Shown here: piece by piece, positions 13,729 through 25,300 of the stretch
Numbering within the stretch: the stretch's first letter is position 1
Layout of the letters: each line of letters begins with the position of its first letter
Source of the DNA: Arcuatula senhousia
Lineage: Eukaryota; Mollusca; Bivalvia; Mytilida; Mytilidae
Assembly (NCBI GenBank): GCA_963971305.1
Contig: OZ020305.1
Location: 6,853,001-6,917,000 of the forward strand
Reading direction: 5' to 3'
Length of the DNA stretch: 64,000 nucleotides
The notes under the pieces: model-generated
Told to the model about the DNA's origin: nothing
Databases searched by the model: none
The model's input: only the letters and a program-made list of their open reading frames with translations
Program-made: the position numbers and the translations under genes

Positions 13729-14569
13729 GATTGCTGAGAAGAAGTCTGGAAACAGCATGAATTGGCATTTAGCGAGAGAACTTCGAGTTGGTCACTTTTT
13801 CTTATATAAAATTTATAAAATTAACACCTTTGGTTTATTCCACACTTTTTATAAATCCTCTCAAACTGACAGTACTAGATATTGTAAACATCCATGCGGG
13901 AATCGATAATTAAAGAACAAACTACAAAAACTGGTTAGGATCTTGTTTGAAAATTGAAAATGTCAAACAACTGAAGCACATATAGTTACCATTAGATATA
14001 TTGATTTGTCTAATTAGAATTCCATCGGTGATTATTTCCGATATTCTGTTATGGCAAACTTTGAATAAAGTAGCAGCTAACACTCTGCTCTTTTTATTGT
14101 CACAAAGTCTTCACTGACATGGAATTTGAACTGTACACAGACTAAACTGTAGAAATAATGTTTTGACTTTCAAACATTGATTCTGTTGTAGTACATGGGC
14201 ATAAAAGTGTTACTATTAGTTTTGTCTCATTGATCCTCGTAATCTATTGGACATTTTTCGATTAACTGTTGCTGCGACAATGCAAATAGGTCTAAATAAA
14301 TCTTGATATAAAAATATTATAGGACTCGATCGAAGTTTGTATAACATATATTATACATGTACAACAATTAATTATAATTAGTCACCTAAAACAAATGATA
14401 TAAAGTTTACAAAAAGAAACGATTCAGGTAAGAACACAAAACGGAGAAGACAACAAAACAAAACCAAGACATGGCAGAACATAACACAGAACACAAAATA
14501 AAACATAATCATCAATTGTGAAACAGACATGATATAATGTACTGATTGCATAACACGACCCGGAGCATT

Positions 14570-15295
14570 AAGTTAATACCATGTGCAGAACGCATAACAT
14601 GACACACGGAACATTTAAATGATGTGCAGAACGCATAACATGACACACAGAGCATTTAAATGATGTGAAGAACGCATAACATGACACACAATCTAGCATT
14701 TAAATGATGAGAAGAGTCGATTTAAAAGCTCATTAGAGCTTGTGTTACTTTGTTATATATGCATCGACTTTAAATAAAACTTTGATTGATTGATTGAAAA
14801 CATGATACACAGAGCATTTAAATGATGCGAAGAACGTATAATATAACACACAGAGCATTTAAATGATGCGAAGAACGCATAACATAACACACAGAGCATT
14901 TAAATGATGCGAAGAACGTACAACATAACACACAGAGCATTTAAATGATGCGAAGAACGTACAACATAACACACAGAGCATTTAAATGATGCGAAGAACG
15001 TACAACATAACACACAGAGCATTTGAATGATGTGAAAAACGCATAACATGACACACAATCTAGCATTTAAATGATGCGAAGAACGCAAAACATGATACAC
15101 AGAGCATTTAAATGATGCGAAGAACGTACAACATAACAAACAGAGCATTTTCAAAATGGTGTGCAGAACGCAAACCATGACACACAGGGCATTTAAATGA
15201 TGTGCAGAAAGTATAACCTTAACACACTATAGCATTTAAATGGTGTGCAAAACGCACAGCATAACACAGTACATCGATATGATGTGCAGAACGCA
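14570..15295. repeat. Minisatellite, 41-bp unit, about 16 copies
   Basis: The unit contains GAGCATTTAAATGATGCGAA followed by GAACG(C/T)A and an ACA(A/T)AACA tail. Homogeneous copies at 14850-15030 have a 41-bp period. The array is interrupted at about 14707-14795 by a short retroelement-like 3' end. Confidence 0.9.
14707..14795 (+). mobile_element. Short retroelement 3' fragment with (TTGA)n tail
   Basis: About 85 bp of sequence unlike the surrounding minisatellite ends in TAAATAAAACTTTGATTGAT followed by more TTGA repeats. A poly-signal-like AATAAA plus a short-repeat tail is typical of SINE/LINE 3' ends. It sits inside the array, so it inserted after the array formed. Family not identified. 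Confidence 0.45.
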
Positions 15296-15328
15296 CAGAT
15301 CAATGACAAAGCGTTACAGAACACTTAC

Positions 15329-15374
15329 CGTTAATTAAACTACGAGCAGATTCATCATGATTGCTCACTTTATA
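15329..15374 (-). promoter_or_regulatory. Possible TATA box and 5' UTR donor of the coiled-coil gene
   Basis: On the minus strand, TATAAA reads at 15374-15369 and a good donor (ACG|GTAAGTG) follows at 15329. This could be the promoter and a very short non-coding first exon, spliced to the acceptor just before the 13728 start codon. The exon would be only about 15 nt if the TATA box sets the start site, so the call is weak. Confidence 0.2.
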
Positions 15375-15814
15375 CCTCCCTTTTCATGGGATGTATGATT
15401 TACACAATATCATATACTCATATAAAAATCTTCATTGTGGATCCGCAGAGACAACGTAACTCGACATGTAATATTTCGCTGGGTCAACAGTAACCGTTGG
15501 GTCGCATGGTAAGGTCACCTGCTCGTGAGATTTTTCTCTAGACATCTTAATTAAACTTTTGCCGTTTTATGTATTATGTTAATAAATATTAGATATGATA
15601 TAACAGTTTTCACCCTAGTTAATGTTTAACCCAAAGCTTCTTTCCCCTGAATAGTACTGAGGATAGCCTCCGGATGACCTTACTTTCTCGGGGAAGGAGC
15701 ATCTTTGTCACACACCAATTAGGGTGATAGTTGCATAATAATAGTGAATAAGTTAATAAACTAGATCTATTTAGTCCGGGTATCTAGTCTGTTTTACAGA
15801 TATCAAACACAAAT

Positions 15815-15852
15815 CATAGACCTGTATATAATATCTAATATACAGGTCTATG
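15815..15852. mobile_element. 38-bp minimal TIR element with 7-bp target-site duplication
   Basis: The sequence is almost only two terminal inverted repeats, CATAGACCTGTATAT and ATATACAGGTCTATG. It is flanked by a perfect CACAAAT duplication (15808-15814 and 15853-15859). The same TIR and a 7-bp duplication bound a 531-bp element at 46549-47079, so this is an internally deleted relative. Confidence 0.75.
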
Positions 15853-16343
15853 CACAAATCAGGAACATTTTAAAACGTGTTTATTTAATGTTCCTGCACA
15901 AATGAAGAACATAACGTTGCAGTCAACGAACTGAAAACGCCTGAACCTTCTTCCAAAATGAAATTTCCTGTAATGAGTGAGAAAGTAATGATTTTTAGGA
16001 AATACTTAAATTCGATAAAAAAGCTCAACTCCTGAAATATATTGAAACTCGATCCAATGATCCTGTCAGAACTCAAAACTTTTAGACCGTTGAAAGTAAA
16101 AATTTAAAAAGGAAAACAGTAAACTCTCAGGATAAACTCTTCTCTAAGTGTATAGAAAACGACCGGTAGATTTTGAAAATATAGATAAAAAAATGTTCGA
16201 AAATTGTCAGAAGCTTATTTTCCACTATGCACGTTTAGCGTGGAACAGATCTGACTGAGCAATTTACAACTGTTCCGTACTGTATTGTAATCATAAAAAG
16301 CTACGTTCCGGTCCCCTATACTTTTTATACTCCAAATAAAATA

Positions 16344-19300
16344 ATGGTAAGTTCACGTGTTTTGAAATTATTTTAGAACATAGCATACATTACATGTATA
16401 TAAACACCCTTCAACACCCTTAAAAGACCCAGTTTCATATTTAAGCAGTTGATTTCAAAACCATATACATTTGAATGGTCGAGGTAAAGGCTCCTCTAAA
16501 GCTCTTCTCTCATGTGTCATAACTTCATCCATGAAGTTCATGGCTTCATTAATTAGTCCTCCAGTAAATGTTTATACAATCATCAGGTTAATTACAGCAA
16601 TTAACCACCAGTCAACACTTCACCTATGAAATTTATGTCCTACCAAATTAACCAACACCCAAAACACTGAAAATGTTTTATTACTGAAGAAATAATGTCA
16701 TAAGGATACATGTGACAGACAGACCTCTCAAGTGTCACGCCACTCGCGTGAGACTCACCATCTAGTCGCCAATTTTGCGGCAAATTTCTTTGATCTTTTA
16801 ATTTTTTCCTTTGATCTTTTAATTTTTTGTCAAATCTCACGCATGCAGCTCATAAAAACTTGACAGCCCTGGACAGATCTGTGATACGAAAGCTGGAGAT
16901 TTTAATTTTTTTAGCTGGAGATTGGATGAATAAGCGGGAGATTTTCAGCAGTCTTTTAATTTACTTGAGGGCACTATAACATGTGCTAAAAATACTTACA
17001 TTTAGCTGAACTGCTTCATTTCTAATTGTTTATGTAATCACCAGGTTAATTATAGCAATTAATAAACCTTCAATTAACACTTTTACCTGTGAAATTAATG
17101 TCTTACTAAAGGAAACCCCTAGAAACCGGAAATCTTTAATGACTGAACAATTAAAATGTCTATGAAATTAACACTATGTAAAGTCTTGAAAAAGTGGGAG
17201 ATTTTACAAAAAGTAAGAAGTGTCATGTACATGTATGGTAAAGTAACACAATTTTGTCAAATCTTGGGAAAAATAGAGTTTACAAAAAATCAGGAGAAAG
17301 GAAGATGTGTAAATAAGTCAGAAGATCACAGGTATGGATATGGTTTAAAATCAAATGTGCGTTTTGAAATTACAGCACTCTTTCCAGGACATATAAGGAT
17401 AGGTGAATTGCTTAATTAAATGTATTCATAAAGATAACTTTTTGTTAGGTTGGCACAACATTTATATATTTGTCTTATTTATTTTAGTCAAAGCACAAAG
17501 GGAGGTCAAAAGGCTCTAAAACTAGTCATTCTAAGTTAGCAAATAAGAAATTTAATCGTTTGGCAAAACAAGGAAAGCTGAAGAAAAAGAAGAAGAAAGA
17601 CAAAGAAAGTAAACAACAGTCGCAACAAGACACAGCTAATGACCAGACTGGGAAACATGATGAGAATGTACCTTTAGATGATGAAGATGTCGGATTTTAT
17701 TCCACACCTGGTCAAAACAGTTTTGTTAAAACTGCTAAATCAAGGTAAACTTAAGACTTATGTTGGTTTTATTCTTCAATATATCATTACATATTAAAAT
17801 TTTATGATCTATGTCAATAAATTTTACTCTTCAAATAAGATTTTTGTATACTGTTGAAGCAGAAATATTTGTGGGGGGTTTAATCTTGTTTATTTCGTGG
17901 GGTAGAGAAATCCATGAAATTAAATCCCCACGAATTTAGAATATTTAGTTGAAGAGTGTACTTAAAAATTATGAATCCACGAAAATTTGTCCCTTCCAAT
18001 TCAGCTTTGTGCTTTTTACCACAAAATTTGATCCCCATGAAAATAAATGATTATACAGTACTTTCTCAACATATTTTGTGGTTGTTTTTTTTAAAATTGT
18101 TTATATTACTGTTTTACTTACTGTACACATGTCACATGTGTCAATTATTTCTGACTTCTTTATTCAAAGTTAACAAAAGGGCTGAGAAAAATAAGCTCTG
18201 TCCAATCTTGTGAAAAAAGAGTAATATCTTGACTAATTTAGAGTTTTCTCATCAAAGGCATTTGTATAACATTCACATGCTACATATGTATTATTTATAT
18301 CTGTGCCAATATGATTCAAAGCACATTGCAAAAATGAAAAAAAACATTTGCTTAGTGGATGAATTTCACATTTCTTAAATTGACCTATTGTCCAATTTCA
18401 CATGTTAGTTGGAAAACATATAACATTAGCAAAAATCTCTATGTGCATTGTACATATATTTTATTTTTATTCCCCATCTACATAAGTAGAGGGCATATAG
18501 TGTTTGGGTCCGTTTCTCTGTCCCTCCCAAATGTTGCAAGATGGGGCATTATGTCTGTTAGACATATTCTTGTTTATTTGATATTAATGAGCTTAAATGA
18601 TATTGTTTGATATTATGTACTTGATGATTTCACAATTTCTATTCCTGTTTTAAAATCTAATAATGCCTGGAGCTATTTTTCAGATTACTAAATGGTGAGA
18701 GACCAGGATTCAACAAAAAGAGACCTTCATCAGAGATTGAGGAAAACTATGAATCCCTCCCTAGGAAGGTATTCGCTGGACAAAGTAACGAGAAAGCTCT
18801 GTTACCAATCAAGACAAAGAAAGGAGTTATACCACAGTCTATTAAGGAAGGTTTGTAGATCCCTTAGAGTTATACCACAGTCTATCAAAGAAGGTTTGTA
18901 GGGATATTAGTTTTAAGTTAAGGCAAAAATATCAAATTGGATGCTTTTTCATGTTGAACTAAACAATTAGTATCATATTTTTATCTCATGATTTTTAGAT
19001 GTACATTTTTGTAACTTTCTTCATACTTTAACATTAAATAAGTTAATTTAACATCAATGAAAAACCAATTTACATTAATCATATTTTTTTAATTGATTTA
19101 TCATCCATGATATGAATGAAAGTAGCAACAAAATTATCAGACAGGAATGATAAATCTCAAACTTTCAAGAAGAAAAGTCAAAACAAGGCGATAACACACA
19201 TTGAAGAGAAATTTAAGACCACAAAAATGGTCCTTACTCAGCACAGGCATTTTAAAAGAAATTGATTTGTTAAAATTATCGATTTATCTGTCTTATGAAA

Positions 19301-22300
19301 ACAGTATAATTTTCAGAACCAGAAGAAACCAATGAAGAGTCAAGCATAGAAGACACAAAAGACATAGATCAGGAACCAGTTGAACCATTACCAGTGTTAT
19401 CTAACATTCAGATGCTAGTCAACCGTCAACACAAACTACAGGAGAGGAAGAAACAGATCGCTTTACTGGCCAGTGCTATCATAGAAAACCCTGAGGAAAA
19501 TGTAAGCTTAGAAGTCACAGAGTTATCAGAATGAATGGGGTATGGTGTATAGTAGTGTACTATTTTTGTGTTTGATTTTTGTGAAGTATATCTTATGATA
19601 TGAAAAAAAGGTAGATTTGGTGTAAGGTTTGGTCATTTGATTTGTATTATAATGTTTTCAATTACTTTGGATTCATTTATTTTCGTGGGTACCAATTTTT
19701 GTGGTTTGATGAAAAAGAATCACTTTGTGGATTCTTAAATATGTGGTCTGCAGCATACATGTACATATAAATGTTAAATTTCCTTTTCATGGGGTATCAA
19801 ATTTTTTGGGTCAATGCCACCAACAAAAACAACAAAAATTGACAACCAATGAATAATAATGAAACCACAGTATTCTTGAATTAAAGGAGAACACAGTCTA
19901 TAAAATTGTAGGGAGAAAATAAACAAAACTCTCTTCAAAAGTAGGGAGAAAATAAACAAAACTCTCTTCAAAAGTAGGGAGAAAATAAACAAAACTCTCT
20001 TCAAAAGTAGGGAGAAAATGAACACGTGACATCTGTCCATATAATGTAAATATTACTTACCAGGGTAATAATGTGGACATTACCAACATAGAAAAGGGCA
20101 TATTAAGCACAAAGATATTTAATATAAATCATTGGAAGAGAAAGGAAAGGGACAGTATGCATTTTATTTATTATATAAATTCCATATTTTAGGCACACCT
20201 ATGTCTGATTACATAATCAAAATAAAAATGGATGCAGTGTCTGAAATGAGGGCCAGGCTGGCCCGAAAATTTTTTTTTGGGCCAGTAGAAATTCTAGGCC
20301 AGTGGCCCAAATTACATGGTACTGGCCCAAAAAAAAGTCAAAATTTTTTACGGATCAAAAAGGTGAAAATAATAGAAAAAAATCAAGGTCTATTCCAAAA
20401 ATGTGTCCGCTGAGCAGAGACATGTACATATAATTTAGTTTTAACAACATTGACCAATACACCTATGAACAGAATTTCAAGTGTTCTTTGCCTAGGGTAC
20501 ATTGCTTTCTGGAATAAAGCACAGCAGATAAGTCATTGGGAATCTTGGATTGGTAAAAACGACATCAAGAGGGTTTATATTTATTTAAAATTATTCCTTG
20601 ATTAATCCTTCCTTCATGATCAGAGTAGTCTGAGTCAGCATCACATCCACTAATAATGATGGGATTAACTGACTCCCGAGACGAGGTGGTATCCACAATA
20701 GTCTCAAAATCGTCAACGGTCTCTGCAGCAGTTGTGTTGATAAATCATGCATGGCAATGAAAAATAAATGACTAAGATTAAAGAAAGTTTCAGGAGTCAT
20801 CTAATGAGAAACCAAAAAGGGGCTGGGCCTGGTATTCAATTACACACACTGGCAAGTTGAAAGACTAACTCAAGTTATTTTTATTACATATAGATTCTAT
20901 CATACAGCAGAGGTTTATGCTTTGAATTCTGCATTATTATAGTTGAGACAAGGGTGGGTTCTGGTATGCCAATGTGGGGGTCAACTTGGTGGGCGTACAG
21001 TACAGTAATTTTTATCTTGCCATATTGTCAAAAGGTTTATTTTATCAAATTTTGAAAAAATGATTTGTTTTTTTTTCAAAGTACAAATACATGTGATCAA
21101 TGTCAAAACATTTATAAAAATAGCAGTATTTAATCACCTTTCATGTGGCTTTGAAAGACCGACTCTCCCATAGAGGCGATATTAAAATCCTTTTTACTCA
21201 CTGAACATCGAGCTTTATTTGCGGAAACACCACTCAGCTTTAGCCACGGTTGATATTGTGTCTTTTCAAGCCAAACTTCGGCAAACTTGCATTTGCCCGG
21301 CATGTTTATATCAACGCTGATCTGAAGTTACCTTCTGTTGTATGATTTATCGTATATATACTTGACCAAATTAATTGACGATAATCTACAGCTTAAAGTA
21401 AATTAAAATGAACAAAAAAATCAAATTTAAATTTAAATTGTTTGGTTGCTAAACATTTCTACCCGAAGTCAGATTTATTTCGTGTCCGTGTCACTCATTA
21501 TCATAGAAATTACTACGCGTCTATTTACAGTAAAGAAGCTAATTTTAGAAAAGGGAAAATACGCGAAACTGTTACAACTCGGCCCAAACCGGGAGTGGCG
21601 ATCAATGCGTTATCTTTTACTTTTACGGGTCGAGTGGTATGGGTCGAAATGACACGTCAGTTTTCAAGTTATCTTCATTTCCGGTCAAAAAAAAACATTC
21701 GGTAGAAGATTTTCTTCGGCTTCATAGAAATCGATCGCCCAGAAACGATTAATCGCCCAGACATTTTTATTTGGGCCTGTAACTTCACACATTTTAAAAC
21801 TTTTAATCGCCCTTCCAAGGTTCTGGTCGCATTTGGCGACCGGGCGACCGGCAATTTCAGACACTGGGATGATTATGGAGAGAATATCGAAACAACTGAA
21901 ATACATAATAAACAAACACATTCGAGGGTATTTACTTTTTATTTCATAAAATAACAAACAGAACATCACATGAATAAAACTGAAATAGAAATTGCAGTAG
22001 TTTGTTAATGACCCAGATGAAGTCTTTGCTTGAAAACATCGATGTTTTCACACTGGTCCACCTGAAAATAAAAAAAAAATACACAGACTAGGCGCACCGG
22101 TGTACAAACCGCACCCAGAACTTTTCAGAAAAAAAATAACGGCTTATACACCGGAAAATACGGTACATTACATTGCAAATTTCTCCTTTTTAGCTCACCT
22201 GGCCAAAGGCCATGTGAGCTATTGCCATCACTTGGCGTCCGTCGTCCGTCGTCCTTCGTCGTCGTCGTTAACTTTTCTTCAAACTTCTTCTCCTCTGAAA

Positions 22301-25300
22301 CGGCTGCACAGATTCAAACCAAATTTGGTCTGGTGGTACTTTAGGGTATCCCCCACAGAACTGATGTGGGGATTTTTGATTCGTCAAAAAAACATGGCCG
22401 CCGTTGCTAAAAATAGACCAGGGGGTCAGACTACTGTTTTTGGCTTGTAAATCAAAAAGTATAAGAGATAGATGAAATCTGATGCCACCTCACTGCTTCA
22501 GCATCAAAAGCTCTACAAAAGTCTCCATTTGGTCCAAGTTGTCAGATGATCCCTTACAGGGGTTACAGCCCCTTAAAGGTGAAAAATAGCGTTTTTTCAT
22601 GTTTTTGCCCTATAGTATGAAAACTATTGCAGATAGATAAAAGCTGTTGCTTGCTTAAATGTTCAGCTCATTTAGCTCTACAAAAGTCTCCATAGGGTGG
22701 AAGTTGTTAGATGACCCCTTATAGGTGTTACGGCCCCTGAAATAATGTTTTTCATGTTTTTGGCCTATGGAATGAAAACTATTGCAAATAGAGAGAAGCT
22801 GTTGCTTGCTTTAATGTTCAGCTAATTTAGCTGTACAAAAGTCTCCATAGGGGCGAAGTTGTCAGATGACCCTTAATAGGGGTTAAGGCCCCTAAAATAA
22901 CCTTTTTCATGTTTTTGGCCTATAGAATGAAAACTAGAGCAGATAGAGAAAAGCTGTTGCTTGCTTAAATGTTCAGTGCATAAAGCTCTACAAAAGTCTT
23001 CATAGGGCCGAAGTTGTCAGAAAACCCCTTATAGGGGTTACGGCCCCTAAAATAACGGTTTTTCGTGTTTTTGGCCTATAGAATGAAAACTATAGTAGAT
23101 AGCTTGCTCAGCATTAAAACATTCTAATATTCTAAAATTCTAATTCTAATTATAGACAAAAAAATTGAAAGAACTTAGACTATTACTGGAAGAAAATGAT
23201 CCTGATGTTTTTATCACTGTACGGAAGTTGGTGATGTATTCATTGATGGAGATCTTTAAAGACATAATACCTGGCTACAGAATACGTCTTCTCACTCAAA
23301 CAGAAAAACAACAGAAGGTCAGTATAAATTCATATCCTTTTGCTTATTATCCAAGTTAAGGGCTTTCATTTCTTCTGATAAAGTAAAGTTTTTCCAGCGT
23401 ATTTTCATTGCTTAATTGAATCTGAACAAAATTGAAGGCATTGTTTTCCATAGTGAGAGGGGGCGGACCTCTTGTTTCATACATTTCCTAACCAAATTTT
23501 TTTGTCAAACAGGGGGGGGGGGGTATAAAAATTTTCACAAAGTTTCTAAAATTTCTTGAAATAAAATGTTTCTTTCTTAATTCCACTTTATTCTAATTCC
23601 AAAATTCCTTAAAAAATAAAAGATGTGAAATGTCTCACTGCCTGTCCGGTACTTTTTGTACATTTTCTAAACTAAATAAGTAAAAATTTATGCATATGTT
23701 TTGTTTATTAGATGAAAAAAGAGACAAAGTCGTTGTATGACTATGAACAGTCTTTGCTAATGAATTATAAAGGCTACTTGGAGTTCTTAGAAAAGTACTG
23801 CACAGGTTAGTACAAACAAACAAATCTATTATTATTTAAATACCCCTCAAAAGGGGTGAGTTTACGATTTCATTGAAGCCAAGGTTACAAAGTGTAATCC
23901 TTAAAATGTAATTAATTGGAGAACTGTAAACATATGTCTTTTATGGTAAATAATTTTTGTGCATTCAGTCTTCATGAAAATCATGCAGGTATTAATTTTC
24001 ATTGTCCCAGAATATTCTATAATTAATATATTAATATTATGTACATTTGTAGTATTTTCAAGGCCGTAAATTGCTTCCGATGAAAGAGGAGGCAGTACCA
24101 GAAGGCGGGGGTCTGCCGAGGCCCCCAGAAGCTTTGGATTTTTCAAGAAAACAAATCCAGCTTTCTCGCAAATCCTAATACCATTTTTATTATTAATTAA
24201 AGGTAGTTGTTATAATACAAAGATGAACGAGGAGCTGCTTAATGCAATCTATATTCATATCATAAATTGCAAAAAATCGAACTTTTATGACTTTAAACTT
24301 TAGAAACTAAGATGTTTTTTTAACAAGACCCACCATCGGGTGGTACTAAGGCCACTAATATGCTTATCTGTGTCTTGAACCCCGAAAACTAAGGGAGCAA
24401 AAAAACACGAAAATAATGATAGTGATTCTGTTTGTATGGTGCACCCATAGAGTTATGATATATCTCTCAGATAAGGACCATGAGGATACATATTGCATGG
24501 ACATATTGCCTATTTTAACATCCTTAAATCAAATATTAAGACAGGTAACACCATTGCAAAAACTCAGAAAGACACGTAATGGTATTAGATCGAATTGAAC
24601 AAAAACGGAAACTGAATCTTCCAACAGTCAGTAAAAAATGACAGACAAGTTAAATACAGTATTTGAAACGACAACATATTGTTAGAAAATCTAGAAAAAA
24701 GATATTTAACAAAAATGAAGTTATTTGCAAATATATATAAAAATGTAGTGGTCACTTTAAAACTATACAGTCATTCATTTATTAACTGATGTAACTTGAG
24801 CCGCAGACTGTTTGCAGAACTTTTACAGAGTTTTCAATTTCATTATTAAAAATGCATCAGAGCCTAAAATCATATAACCTATGAACGGTTTCACGGTAGC
24901 TTAAAAGAACATTCTCAATAGCAATCATCTGTATGATGCTTTTAAATATTTGCTACTGCTACTTTATAAGACCTTAGTAATTTTAGTATGAAAACTTTTT
25001 AAGTTTTTAATGGAACAATCAAAATGATGTTTGAAGACAGATTCCAACATGAAGTGGAGATACAAAGCAATCTTCTCTTAACCTTTTTTCTAGTTTTTTT
25101 TTTTTAAACTGAGGAGGCAGCTGCCTCCTCTGCCTCTATGTAATTTACGGCCTTGATTTTTCACTTATTTCATTGATTATAGCCAAAAGAAGTACACTGC
25201 AAAAATAACTAAATTTACAGCATGAAGACGACTATTAGTTTTATTACATCTCTGTAATTGAAATTCATTGACTTTTTGAATAGAAGTAAAATAATCAAAA

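Larger units (their letters stand above)
13759..16343. other. Divergent intergenic region (coiled-coil gene / NOC3L)
   Basis: About 2.6 kb separates the two start codons. It holds a 41-bp minisatellite, a tiny TIR insertion at 15815-15852 and a possible minus-strand first exon/promoter near 15329-15374. No protein-coding exon is supported. Confidence 0.5.

Noticed and set aside
14900..15178. Cys-rich repeated minus-strand open frame (MVCVLHTILKMLC...)
   Set aside because: It is a translation of the 41-bp minisatellite and shows no splice sites or conservation.
19774..20040. Hydrophobic repeated minus-strand frame ([11 protein letters not shown] repeats)
   Set aside because: It reads through the 33-bp tandem repeat and a MITE arm; an artefact.
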